DNA from: Aplidium turbinatum
Lineage: Eukaryota > Chordata > Ascidiacea > Aplousobranchia > Polyclinidae
Length of the DNA: 64,000 nucleotides
Assembly (NCBI GenBank): GCA_918807975.1
Contig: OU964922.1
Coordinates: 6,895,501 to 6,959,500, forward strand
Direction of reading: 5' to 3'
Shown: positions 1 through 10,491 of the stretch, piece by piece
Layout: the number at the start of each line of letters is the position of its first letter
Position numbering within the stretch: the first letter of the stretch is position 1
Program-made: the position numbers and the translations under genes
Notes under the pieces: generated by a model
Told to the model about the DNA's origin: nothing
The model's database searches: none
What the model saw: the letters and a program-made list of their open reading frames with translations, nothing else

Positions 1-644
1 TTTAAAGCATTTCCTAGCGCAGAATTACACTTAGCGACCTTTTTAATCTTAACCTCGTAACTCGACTGGCTAGGGCGTAATTTAATCAAACGACTGCTCC
101 GCAGCGCCACCACAGGCGAAACTCCATATTTCACTGCTCTGGGACGACTTTGGTGGTATTACGTCATCCTAAGTGGACGTCGTTAGCAACGGATGAAACA
201 AACGCTTCCTAGATGTAATTGGTGGATCACAGTTTGGTCGGAGTTGGTACAAGCGGTTGCTTTTTTCGAAGATTTATTGTTTTTTGCAGTTTAATAAAAC
301 TGTACTGAATACTTTTCTACAAAACCTAAAATATACTTGAAGTGAAAAATGAAGAAATCGTACGAATCATCATTCATATTTAATTCATCATCACTATTCA
401 AAAATAAATAAAAGTTCTCTCTCTCTCTCATAACGTGCCTTCAGTTGGCCATTGAAATCCTGTGTAACGGCAATCTGGATCTGGAAAATTGTTTCGGATT
501 CGACAAACAATGCATGACGGCATCACAATCCGATTGTTGCTTCCGAGAGCATCACCTTGTAGTATAGCCTACACTCCAACACATGCCTGTAGGCATTTTT
601 ACTTGAGTGGTATTAACAAAATCATCTTCAGTGAAGTGAACATA
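1..644. other. No gene seen
   Basis: I see no coding region with recognisable similarity here. A short CT microsatellite lies near 414-429. The small open frames in this stretch look like chance frames. Confidence 0.5.
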
Positions 645-1775
645 TCCCGCACAGCAAACAATGTTGGCTGATCGGTGGCCAACCGTCGCGAACGTCGCGG
701 TCGGCTTTTCGTCGCAAAACAACCATTTGCCAACTAACATTATTTCTTTCACTGAACAAAGAATCACTAAAAAAGGGTACAACATGTTATAATTTGGCGA
801 TATAAACCACATGAAACATTTTTTTTACCAAATATATATTGTGTAAAACTTGGTTGTAGACACAACGTTAAGGCAATGGTGGGCCAACGTCGCATTTGCC
901 GTCGTGGGCGTTCGGTTGAAAGCCAACCCCCAGCCACCGATTGTTTATTTTTATATTCCCGGTGAAATAATCTTACATAATAAAAAGTACCCATTACAAT
1001 TCTGTGAACTGAAGCTTTTATAAATTGTTATTTCAACAAACGTCAATATAATAAATAGGTTGTTAACACAACGTTGAACCAACGAAAAGCCAACGTCGCG
1101 TACGTCACCGTGGGCATTCGGTTGTCAGCCAACCTTTTGAGAATAAATCTTAATTTTGGTATTTCTGGCAAACGAATTAAGAATTATGGTAAGTATGTAT
1201 TATAATTCTGTAAATGAAGAATTTTAAAGCTTTATTTCAACAAAAATTTAATGTGAATGATAGTTGTTGACGCGACGTTGAGCCAATGGTGGGCCCCACA
1301 GCGCGTTCTTCGCCGTGAGCATTGAACAGTTGTCAGTCAACTTTTTGAGAATAAATCCTAATTTTGGTGTTTCTGGCAAACGAATTAAGAATTATGGCAA
1401 GTATGTATTATAATTCTGTGAAATGAAGAATTTTTAAAGCTTGATTTCAACAAAAATTTAATATGAATGATAGTTGTTGACGCGACGTTGAGCCAATGGT
1501 GGGCCCCACAGCGCGTTCGTCGCCGTGGGCATTCGGTTGTGAACCAACCTTTCTACAACAAATATCATTTTTCGTATTTACAACAAAATAATTCTAACTA
1601 TTGGCCAGTATGTGTTACAATTTGACGAAATTAAAGTGAACGAAGGTTTATTGCAACAAAAACGCTATATAAAAAGTAGTTTGTTGACGCGACGTTTAGC
1701 CAATGGTGGGCCCCACAGCGCGTTCGTCGCCGTGGGCATTCGGTTGTGAACCAACCTTTTGCCAACAAATCTTAA
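645..1775. repeat. Satellite-like tandem array, about 205-bp period
   Basis: A GC-rich block of about 80 bp (core motifs GACGTTGAGCCAATGGTGGG and GTGGGCATTCGGTTGT) recurs near 664, 853, 1059, 1262, 1476 and 1678. AT-rich spacers that contain AATTAAGAATTATGG separate the blocks. The last three units are the most alike. The left edge carries TATCCCGCACA, which recurs in reverse orientation at the right edge of the array at 16.1-16.77 kb. Both may therefore be internal repeats of one non-autonomous DNA transposon family. Confidence 0.75.
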
Positions 1776-2235
1776 TGCGTATGCAATTGAATCAAATAGT
1801 TTTCAATTAAAGAAAACATAAGTCTCAACAAAATGTTACAATCACTCCTATATTAAATACTTTATTTCATTGAGAGGTAGCATCATATTCACATGGCATG
1901 CTTTATTTTTTGCGGCTAGTCGTAGTGTTATAGTACGTTGCCTATAAAGTAAACGATTGTTTACAATGGGAAAGCTTTTTTGGAAGCGCAATCCTGATAG
2001 TTTTGCGTATGGTACCCGGGGAAGAAGCTTTGATCGAAACTGACAAAATGAAGTTTCGGCTTGTTGTTAAGTGTTGTTTCTCCAAAATTTTGGCATCCAC
2101 TAGGTGCCACTAAGTAGAGAGTTTGCTTTGGTAGAGAGGATCTAGTTTTCCATTTCTTTTCTGAGCAAAACTAATTAGTTTTTTTGTTTTTAATATGTTT
2201 AGTTCGTTTTGTTTTGCTGTGTAATCTAGTGTCTA
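1776..2235. other. No gene seen
   Basis: Unassigned AT-rich DNA. A stretch near 2013-2106 resembles 35330-35408 (shared AGTGTTGTTTCT and TTAGGTGCC-like words), so it is probably an old dispersed repeat. Confidence 0.4.
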
Positions 2236-2420
2236 CACCAGCTCAGTGGCCAAGTGGTTTCGTTTTTGGCTCTGGTACTGGTAGATTTGAGACCGATTCC
2301 AGGTCGGGTCAAACCAAAGACTTACGGGTAAAAACAGTACCAACTGTATTCTTTATTGCATAACGCAGCGAGAATAAACCAGGTAATAATATGATAACAT
2401 CGTAAACCTGATATAAAATA
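2236..2420 (+). repeat. tRNA-derived SINE, diverged
   Basis: CTCAGTGGCCAAGTGG resembles the A box of a Leu/Ser-type tRNA. About 50 bases later, GACCGATTCCAGGTC is a degenerate B box. A non-tRNA tail follows. A second, shorter tRNA-like head (CTCAGTGGCCGAGTGGTTA) occurs at 2518-2537, directly before a LINE fragment. Neither folds into a complete tRNA. Confidence 0.5.
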
Positions 2421-2531
2421 AAAACGAGTCCTGTTGCTAAAAGACCTTAGCTGTTGCTGAGCGACAATAAGTAAAAACCATAACATTATTATTATTATCT
2501 AGTCTCAATCTAACCACCTCAGTGGCCGAGT

Positions 2532-2890
2532 GGTTATCGCTCAGCAAAAAATGGAAAAACGGATCGATGCCTTCGAGCTCTGGTCATACAGGCAAATGTT
2601 AAAAATGTCATGGAAACAAAAGGTCACTAACGATGAAGAATTATCCAAATTTAATTCAAGCAAAATTCTCTTACAAATAGTCAAAAGAAGAAAATTGAAG
2701 TATTTCGGACACACAATAAGGCAAAACTCGTTACAAAGATCATTAATAGAAAGGAAGGTAAACGGTAAAAGAAACAAAGGCAGACCAAGAATGATTTGGA
2801 CATCAAACATCACTAAATGGACAAAATTAAGTTATGAAAATGCAGTATGGTCGAGAACAATTGCATTGTATCCAACCCTCAATACGAGAA
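2532..2890 (+). mobile_element. LINE C-terminal fragment
   Basis: The translation holds the pattern seen at the C-terminal end of many non-LTR retrotransposon proteins: KRIDAFELWSYRQMLK, then RRKLKYFGHTIRQ, then GKRNKGRPRMIW. Only about 110 residues of the element remain, with no reverse transcriptase palm, so it is a 5'-truncated dead copy. It abuts the 3' end of the minus-strand Penelope-like element. The clade is not certain; an RTE-like or related lineage is possible. Confidence 0.65.
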
Positions 2891-2946
2891 AGGAATATAA
2901 TGATAATGATCACCAGATGTATACAGTGACAATCTGCTTTTATTTC

Positions 2947-2982
2947 GACGTTTCGTCAATCAGACACGACTGACTTCTTCAG
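2947..2982 (-). ncRNA. Hammerhead-ribozyme-like motif, Penelope 3' end
   Basis: On the minus strand the order is CTGAAGA (fits the core CUGANGA), a stem-loop GTCAGTC/GATTGAC with one wobble pair, then GAAACGTC, where C would be the cleavage base. Hammerheads are an established component of Penelope-like elements. Helix I pairing is weak here, so activity is uncertain. Confidence 0.6.
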
Positions 2983-4712
2983 GGGGCTAGACCAGGTAGT
3001 GACTACCAGTCTAGCATGGCAAAACACAGGACCATGTTGCTGAAATCAACTAAACATGCAAAAAATTCAACTTCTAGACAAAAAATTATCGCGCGCAAAG
3101 TTTGAAATACCGGTAACTTAAAAGAAGGGACTTAAATGTTAACCATCAACAAGAAACATAACAACAAGAGAGGAGAGTGAACGGCATGAGTCATCATGAT
3201 GAATCGAGTTTTGTACGCACTACTGCACAGTTTTACAAGCAGCGTGAAACCAATTTAAACAACGTAAAATAAGATCTTACAATAGTTTTTTGTAGATCGC
3301 AGGAAAAGAGATGCCATCATTGCGATTCATCACATGAGGCTTTTGATTGATGAACCAACTTTCAGAAAACATTCGCTTTTTATAATCACTTTCAACTTTT
3401 AGAATTGGTACCGGTATATAATAAACTTGAATATGTTAAACTTGATAACGTTGCTCGGCTTCGTATGCCTATGGTTCAACAAGACAAACTCTCTACCGAA
3501 GCTCTATATTTTTGGAATCGCTCCAAGGTATTTTATGATCTGAAGTTATGACATGCATGCAAGGAGCAGAATGTTCCGGGCGTTGATATTTGAAAGCTCT
3601 TTGTGTTCATTAATGCGAGATTTAAGATCTCGTTTGGTTTGGCCAACATAAATTAAATTGCAATGATCACAAGAAACTTGGCACACTAAACCTGAGATTT
3701 CGCTTTGTCTTTTAAAGACGGCAAAAATTTATTTATTGTCAAGAAAGGTTTCAAAGCGACTTTTACACTAATTTTATTTAAAGATACGCCGAATTTTTCA
3801 GAAACTCCCTCAACATAAGGTAAAGAAACAAAAAACTTATACTGGGTATAGATGGAGGTATGAAACTTTTTGGTTGTCGTTGGCAAGCATGCTTTCTTGG
3901 AAATCCATTGGGGAACAACGTAGGCCTATTGTGTACATGCTTTGTTCTGTCGTGAACGTTCATGCGGATCTGCGACATGTGTGTCAATGCTGTCATACAA
4001 AGGTTTAGTTGCAGTAAGTTTTTGATGTTTGGGGTGATGTGAATTAAAATTTAAATATCTGTCAGTGTGTGTGGGTTTTTTGAAAATCGTAGTAGTCAAA
4101 GTGTTTGTGGTATAGTGACAAATAATTAAGACGTCTAAAAATGATATGAAGTTGTTTTTTTCATGTTCTGTTGCGAACTGAATTGAAGAAGATATGCTGT
4201 TCAAATGTTAATGGAATTGGTTGACCGCAGACTTTTTATAATGTAAAAAGTGTCATCTACATATCTCACCCAAACTTGCGGTGTATGTATGAAATGAAGC
4301 GATGGCAGTGCGCTCAATGTATTTCATGAAAATGTTAGCCACGACCGGGAAAATGCAAGAACCCATCGGCGTACCATAAATTTGGCGATTAAGAACGTTA
4401 TTATAACAAAATGCAATGGACCCAAAACACAATATTAAAGCTTTTGTGACATCATTAATAGAAAGTTTAGTTTAGTGCGTTCGTGTGAAGACTTATCTTG
4501 CGAAAGTAATTGAGAGATAATCTGCAAACATTCTTTGAGAGGAACGGAAGTAAATAAGCTCACAATATCAAAAGAAACAAAGCAATCATTGCAATCAACA
4601 GAGGTGTTTTTGATTAATTGTACAAACTCAAATGAATTTTTTACGGTGTATCCTTGGTTCAACAATGGCGATTTAACAAATTCAGGTTCAACAATGACAA
4701 TGGCGAAAACCA

Positions 4713-5113
4713 CGCTGAAATATCCACCAAAGCAGCGGCTAAAATCAAGAAAGCCATTTGTACGCGCTGCACTAGACCTTCTGGCAGCCTCTGGTGGAAG
4801 CCCTAGCAACCAGTGGTGCCGCGCGGCGTGGTGTGAACAATGGTCAAGCAGCACATCCCCACTTCGCCAAGTATTCAGATCCCTGCCCGAGAACCAGCTG
4901 GGCCATGGTCTCTCTAGACTTGCCTCATCAAGGCGTAACCGTTTGCTCACTGGTGTTGGACGCTATGGTGCAGACATGTTGCGCTGGGGCTTGGCAGAAA
5001 GTGCTACTTGTGAGTGTGGTGAAATGCAGACGGCAGCCCACATTATCAAGGATTGCCGGCTATACAGAATTATGGAAGGCCTAGTTTCTATCGACGACGA
5101 CACCAGGCAGTGA
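4713..5113 (+). mobile_element. LINE RT C-terminal fragment nested in Penelope-like element
   Basis: The frame reads RLKSRKPFVRAALDLL, then NRLLTGVGRYGADMLRWGL, then ATCECGEMQTAAHIIKDC. The CxCGxxxQTxxHIxxxC pattern is the zinc-knuckle-like tail of Jockey/CR1-type LINE proteins. It is the same family as the longer minus-strand fragment at 42817-43660. It lies within the minus-strand Penelope-like reverse transcriptase, whose sequence resumes on both sides, so it inserted later. No endonuclease or palm domain is left. Confidence 0.75.
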
Positions 5114-6269
5114 CTAACCAACGGATGCCCTGACATATAGCGACAACAAGAGAGAAGAACAACGGCGATGAAATGTCAATTAAAAATTTCAATAAATTAT
5201 AAGTAGGCGAACCGATAAAGGACAAACAAGAAAACAAAATATATTCATGAAAAAAAGTTAGCTGCTTTACGACAATCACAGCTCTCATAAAGAAATGACG
5301 CATCATAGTTGACAAACCGATGGGTGAAAAATCTAAGCCAGAAAGAACTCACTAAACGTCAAATCAAAGTGTTGAAAAAGGGTCACAATTTTGCCATTTT
5401 GCCCAAGTCAATTCCGAAATTGGATATTGTAGCGGCAACAGAAAAAAGGATACAGAGGTGTGAATGACGCAGCTGGTGTTGCAATGGTCAGATCAAAGAT
5501 TACTCAAATTCTGAATTCGGCAAGACCCCCTCCACCCAATCTTCTTCCAGAAGAAATGACAGCTTTTAAAGAACAGAAATTTGACAGCTCCATCAAAATA
5601 ATAAAAGCCGATAAAGGGAACGCTACGGTAATTATGGACCGTTCTGAGTATCATAACAAACTCTCTGAACTTTTAAATGACAATACTACATACAAAATTT
5701 TAAGACGTCAACCTAATCCTATTGCATCTATTGAAAAATCTGTAAACAAATTAGTTTGGCGATTTGCAACTCAACGAAAAATCACTATGCCAGTTTATCA
5801 TCGTCTCCGAAAATTTATAGATTTCCCAAAATTCATAAAAACCACACCCCTCTTCGACCTATCGTGTCCTTTATCGGTTCGCCTACTTATAATTTATCGA
5901 AGTTTTTAATTGACATATTATCGCCATTGTTGAACCAAGAATACACCGTAAAAAATTCATTTGAGTTTGTACAATTAATCAAAAACACCTCTGTTGATTA
6001 CAATAATTGCTTTGTTTCTTTTGATGTAGTGAGCTTATTTACTTCCGTCCCTCTCAAAGAATGTTTGCAGACTAAACTTTCTATGAATGACGTCACAGAA
6101 GCTTTGAAATTGTGTTTTCAGTCTATTGTATTTTGTTATGATAACGTTCTTTATGGTCAAATTTATGGTACGCCGATGGGTTCTTGCATTTCCCCGGTTG
6201 TGGCTAACATTTTCATGAAATACATTGAGCGCACTGCCATCGCTTCATTCCATACACCACCGCAAGTTT

Positions 6270-6826
6270 AGGTGATTGCCATATTATTTTAGGTCGTTTG
6301 TCAGGGGACACTCACCATCAAATTTGTGTCAGTCTGTTAGGGGACACCCACCATCAAATTTGTCTGTCACATATATTTTTGTGAAGCTTGACACCCACAG
6401 ATTAATAATCAGTTGGTTTTATTTGGTAACTTTTTCAGCTGACCTAGCGCAAATTTTTTAGAGGGTATAAAACTTGTCTGTCAGAGCCCCCCCACCACCG
6501 AAAGTGTCTGTCACATACCAGACAATCATGTAGAAACAATTTACTGTACAACCAACTAAGTTTCAAGCGCTAACTTTTTCAGCTGACCTAGCGCATTTTT
6601 TGGGCCATGAAAAATGCCCCTCATTCCCACACCCACCACCGGCGGCCGGCAGACTTCCAGATTATGAGTACCCACATACCACCAGACATCGCTGTATGAA
6701 TAGAAATTGGTAACTTTTTCACCTAGAGTGAAGGTCGCGGGCTCCCGGTCTAGTAAGCGCAGAAAACCCCCTCTCTCACACATGCAGGTAGTAACAAATG
6801 GCTGGAGAGCTTTTACTGCCTGTGTG
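6270..6826. repeat. Degenerate repeats beside hAT remnant
   Basis: TAACTTTTTCAGCTGACCTAGCGCA, or parts of it, recurs near 6430, 6568 and 6708, along with GGGGACACNCACCATCAAATTTG repeated near 6303 and 6339. The right end (about 6700-6826), read on the minus strand, encodes AVKALQPFVTTCMCERGGF. This matches the C-terminal region of the ZBED5-like hAT that continues at 8453. Confidence 0.5.
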
Positions 6827-8452
6827 CAGTGGTGCCAAAGTAGGGGGGATGGGGGGATATATGCCCCCCAATATTTTGACAGCATCCCCCCCAATAACTC
6901 AGAAAAAAACTAATTGCTATGAAGTTGTACTTCGATTTAGTTGTTTGAAAGTATCTCAAATTGCTGTTGTTTTTCTTTTATTGATGTTATAGGACCTTCA
7001 TTGAAGGTATTAAGGACGAGTTGGACCAGGCCACTGGCCACGGCACTGCAGTAATGAAGAAACTGCAGAAACGTATTTGGGACTTGTGCTGATTTTGAAG
7101 CCTTTGGCACTTATAGAGCAATTTAGTATCACGTTGCAAGGAGAAAAGCTCGACATTGACTCTTGTGAAGAGCTGTTTCAGACCCTGAAAATCACTGTAG
7201 AGAAATATCGTGATTTAGAGTTTGAGAACAATTACAAAAATGCACTTTCACTTCCGGAAAAATTTGCTGCTAATTTTATCACGCCTTTGCAAGCACCACG
7301 GCAAAGAAGAGTCTCTGAAAGATTGGGTGGAGGCTCGATGGCAGCTCCTGCAGACACTCAACTGCATTAAGTTATAAAATACTTTACAATCAGTTCATGG
7401 ACAGAGTTATCTCTGAACTGACCGAACGGTTTGAAAGTAGCCTGAATTCCGATTCTGCAAAGTATAAAGAACTTGCACGAATTTTCAAGACCGGCTTAGT
7501 TCCTGAAATGGTCAAAAATTATCCAGAGCTGAATAGACAATCGATGAGTTATCAAATTGATTCATTCAGCAAGGCAACAGGAGCAAAATCTCTGTAGGCT
7601 ACGATGCTAAAAGAGCTTACCAGGCATTGTCCGAGTAAAATCTCTGTAGGCTACGATGCTAAAAGAGCTTACCAGGCATTGTCCGAGTTGGAAAAACCTC
7701 TCTTTATTCTCAAATTTAATACTCCAGCTGATTAAGATCCTCTTTTTGCCTGGTCAGCTCTGCTGCTTGTGAGAGGTCATTTTCCAATCTTCGTAGATTG
7801 AAAACCTGGCTGAGAAATACTTTGGGACATGAAAGGTTAAATGCTAGCATTGTTTGCAACATTCACCAAAATATTTTTAATGACATCAGCATAAATGACA
7901 GTGCTAATGTATTTTCAATGTGCACTACCGTAAGACGCAATTCGGTTGTAACAAGTTCTTGTGATGTGTTTGAAAGTTAGAATTTTTGTCATAAATTTGC
8001 AGATGTTCTTCTGTAGCTTCGATTGTTTTCAATCTCCTGACTACTAGTGACTTTGTCCGATAGCGCACTAAGTGTAGTGATTCTAGTGAAGGAGAGCGCA
8101 AGAAGAAAAGTATAACTTCTGTTTTTTTTGGAAAAACTAAGTATTTATTGGAAGTTTATAGGTTCGAATCCCGCTGGAGGTACCAATTTTTCTTTGCTTG
8201 TTTCTTAATCTTGCAGCAGTCATTCACAAGAGCACTGGTAGCGCTTTAATCTCCACGATTTCTTGTCTGTATATTATTATTATGCTGTTAGCAGCTAATT
8301 TACCGAGGTCCGGTGATTGTTTAATAAACTTAATACCAGAACCACTAAAATTGTGTATAAAAGTATGCATCCCCCCCAATGTTCAAAATCGTCTAAAATT
8401 TGATAAAATTTTGATTTATCCCCCCAATCCTCCACTAACTTCGGCACCATTG
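6827..8452 (+). mobile_element. hAT transposon nested in another hAT
   Basis: The ends are inverted: CAGTGGTGCCAAAGTAGGGG at the left and, reverse-complemented from the right, CAATGGTGCCGAAGTTAGTG. Flanking 8-mers CTGTGTGC and CGGCGTGC agree at 6 of 8 positions, a decayed target duplication. Inside, three broken frames (about 6990-7370, 7397-7597 and 7600-7800) resemble a hAT/ZMYM-type transposase, for example FMDRVISELTERFESSL. The interior also holds a 52-bp tandem duplication and a tRNA T-arm-like GGTTCGAATCCC at 8161. Dead copy. Confidence 0.65.
7585..7688 (+). repeat. Exact 52-bp tandem duplication
   Basis: Bases 7585-7636 are repeated at 7637-7688 without a visible mismatch. The unit begins AAAATCTCTGTAGGCTACG and ends TTGTCCGAGT. 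It lies in the coding remnant of the hAT and looks recent. Confidence 0.95.
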
Positions 8453-10152
8453 CGGCGTGCCAACAACAGTTTTTTCATTTGTGACTTTTGTCCAAAATTG
8501 ACCAATGGTTTCTTTCTTAAAACAGTTCATCAATACACTGTCGCACTGAATGTCAATAAACTCCTCTTGAAACTCAAAAATGCATAGGTAGGCTAGTTTT
8601 CCTGTAGGGTATCTACATCAATAGCAAATGGATTGCGCACCCATTCCAAATCCTTTGCATTTTTAGGGATAATCAAATCAAATTATCGCATCAATGAACC
8701 CAAATGCCTTTCTATGACAAGCTGAACATCGTCAAAGCCAAACTCCGTATCTTGCAGTAACTGTTTCAAAACAGTAGCCTAAATGATGCTGTTTTCTGGA
8801 ACACGATCTTCTTCCACAAATTCAGCTTTTCTGTAAAAGCAATCAGTTTTTCAAATACATCGACCAACATTATGTTTGGTCCTTGCAAAAATTTATTCAA
8901 GATAATCAGCTGCGAAAATATATCAGAAAGATACACCACAAACAAAAGCCACTTTTGATCAGCAAACTTTTCTGCCAAGCTATAGGCCTACTTCTTGTTT
9001 ATTAAAAATTCCTTCACCTCCTTGCGCACCTTTTTCCTTCTTTGAAGAGGATGTGGGAAATGCATTAATTTTTTATTTGATAAGGTTTAAAACAATTAAT
9101 TGTCCAATTTTAGCAAGTAATTGTATTTGTTTGGTGTGGTTTTTGAAGCAACTAATTGTTACAATTCCCTAGTCTTAATGTGACTGTGTAGGCTACTGTT
9201 GTGTACACTTCACCGCAAAATGCGTGTGGCAAAATCATCGAGTGAAATCCGCAGCGTAGAATAGCAGAAATTACGAAAACTAAATTAGTGGTAGGCAGTT
9301 TTAACTTTGCTCAAGAGACATTATCTTTTATCATCACATCTTACAGCGACCCAGCGAAATTAAACGGCGAAGCAGTTTTGGGTCGGGACCCAGGGGTTGA
9401 GAAGCACTGCCTTATGTTAAGGAAGTTTCTGAAAAAATTCGGTGTATCTTAAATGAAATTGGTGTAAAAGTCGCTTTGAAACCTTTCTTGACAATAAGTA
9501 AATTTTTGCCGTCTTTAAAAGACAAAGCGAAATCTCAAGTTTGGTGTACCAAGTTTCTTGTGATGATTGCAATTTAATTTATGTTGGCGAAACCAAACGA
9601 GATCTTAAATCTCGCATTAATGAACACAAAAGAGCTTTCAAATATCAACGCCCGGAACATTCTGCTCCTTGCATGCATGCAATAACTTCAGATCATAAAA
9701 TAACTTGGAGCAATTCTAAAATTCTAAAAGTTGAAAGTGATTATAAAAAGCGAATGTGTTCTGAAAGTTGGTTCATCAATAAAAAGCCTCATGTAATGAA
9801 TCGCAGTGATGGCATCTCTTTTCCTGCGAACTACAAAAAAACTATTGTAAGATCTTATTTTACGTTGTTTAAATTGGTTTCATGCTGATTGTAAAACTGT
9901 GCAGTAGTGCGTACAAAACTCGATTCATCATGATGACTCATGCCGTTCACTCTCCTATCTTGTTGTTATTTAAGTTTCTTGTTGATGGTTAACAATTAAG
10001 TCCCTTCTTCTAAGTTACCGGTATTTCAAACTTTGCGCGCGATAATTTTTTGTCTAGAAGTTGAATTTTCATTTTGCATGTTTAGTTGATTTCAACAACA
10101 TGGTCCTGTGTTTTTCCATGCTAGACTGGTAGTCACTACCTGGTCTAGCCCC

Positions 10153-10188
10153 CTGAAGAAGTCAATCGTGTCTGATTGACGAAACGTC
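10153..10188 (+). ncRNA. Hammerhead-ribozyme-like motif, Penelope 3' end
   Basis: CTGAAGA (10153-10159) fits the core CUGANGA. A 7-bp stem II follows, GTCAATC (10161-10167) pairing with GATTGAC (10174-10180), then GAAA (10181-10184) and CGTC with C10188 as the expected cleavage base. The ACGT between is self-complementary, as in the short helix III of Penelope-type hammerheads. Helix I has only two obvious pairs, so a lone copy may fold poorly. Confidence 0.65.
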
Positions 10189-10225
10189 GGAATAAAAGCA
10201 GATTGTCACTGTCTACATCTGGTGA

Positions 10226-10340
10226 TAGTTTAGCTTAATTTGCACCAGTAGAACACATATTATTTAATTAAATGCCTGGAGAACAGCGTCATTCAATTTT
10301 CAGCAGAGTCCAGAGACTGGAGTCGCATGAAAAAGCATTG
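10226..10340 (+). mobile_element. Start of a second Penelope-like unit (MPGEQ ORF start)
   Basis: Directly after the 3' end of the preceding element an ATG at 10272 opens 23 codons beginning MPGEQRHSIFSR, ending in GCATTG|GTGAGT, a good splice donor. Another copy of the same start, ATGCCTGG(A/T)GAACAG, follows the palindrome at 57771. This fits the known Penelope arrangement of a partial copy (pseudo-LTR) ahead of the reading frame. The donor suggests an intron, which some of these elements keep. The rest of this unit is not visible. Confidence 0.55.
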
Positions 10341-10491
10341 GTGAGTACATATAGGTAGCCTACTGCATATCGCTGTTTTTATTGTTGTTAGCATTTTTGA
10401 TAAAGCATTAGATGATTCAATTAGTCCGATGTAGTAGTATTAAATGCAATATATAATTATTCATAAATTTAGATTTTAGGACACACCTGGG

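Larger units (their letters stand above)
2905..5225 (-). mobile_element. Penelope-like element (RT plus GIY-YIG), 5'-truncated
   Basis: Read on the minus strand, the element starts inside the reverse transcriptase (SFIGSPTYNLLKFLIDI near 5170-5225). It is interrupted by a LINE fragment, then continues with CFVSFDIVSLFTSVPLKECL (4530-4620), GTPMGSCI-type sequence (about 4350) and WVRYVDDT (about 4250), which is the catalytic YVDD box. FLDVLI and KPTHTDRYLNFNSHHPKH (4030-4130) follow, then the linker VALKPFLTINKFLPSLKDKA (about 3740) and a GIY-YIG endonuclease remnant (3540-3690). The 3' end carries a hammerhead-like motif. Several frame changes show it is dead. A foreign stretch of about 110 bp lies in the endonuclease region near 3411-3530. 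Confidence 0.85.
6700..9409 (-). mobile_element. ZBED5/FAM200-like hAT transposon remnant
   Basis: The 5' terminus is at 9409: read on the minus strand it begins CAGTGCTTCTCAACCCC, a common hAT end. Minus-strand coding at 8978-8766 gives FADQKWLLFVVYLSDIF and LIAFTEKLNLW. The stretch 8590-8453 gives EEFIDIQCDSVLMN, and after the nested hAT 6826-6760 gives LQPFVTTCMCE. This order is typical of ZBED5/SCAND3-type hAT transposases. The element is broken and its far end is not clear. It occupies the gap in the plus-strand Penelope-like element. Confidence 0.7.
5320..10225 (+). mobile_element. Penelope-like element, split by nested hAT insertions
   Basis: The left part (5320-6269) encodes the reverse transcriptase start: KELTKRQIKVLKKGHNFAI, IIKADKGNATVIMDRSEY, KNSFEFVQLIKNTSVDYNN, CFVSFDVVSLFTSVPLKECL and YGTPMGSCISPVVANIFMKY. 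It stops just before the YVDD box. The right part (9410-10225) resumes in the linker (VALKPFLTISKFLPSLKDKA) and encodes a GIY-YIG endonuclease: LIYVGETKRDLKSRINEHKR at 9577-9636, with CNLIYVGE as its catalytic start. About 0.5 kb of element sequence, including YVDD, is missing between the parts. A hammerhead-like motif lies near the 3' end. Frame changes and the lost segment make it dead. It lies head to head with the minus-strand copy, about 95 bp apart. Confidence 0.85.

Noticed and set aside
552-994. Overlapping minus-strand frames of 86 and 75 residues
   Set aside because: They run through the satellite-like array and show no protein similarity.
2530-2973. Host protein-coding gene on the plus strand
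   Set aside because: The translation is a LINE C-terminal pattern, and its end runs into the antisense of the Penelope hammerhead region.
4435-4950. Minus-strand open frame of 171 residues as a gene
   Set aside because: It is a chimera: the right half is antisense to the LINE fragment and the left half is Penelope-like RT.
8155-8190. tRNA gene at GGTTCGAATCCCGCTGGAGG
   Set aside because: Only a T-arm and acceptor-like part is present. No D-arm, anticodon arm or A box lies at the right distance.
6827-8452. Perfect hAT target duplication
   Set aside because: The flanking 8-mers agree at only 6 of 8 bases, so I call the duplication decayed rather than exact.
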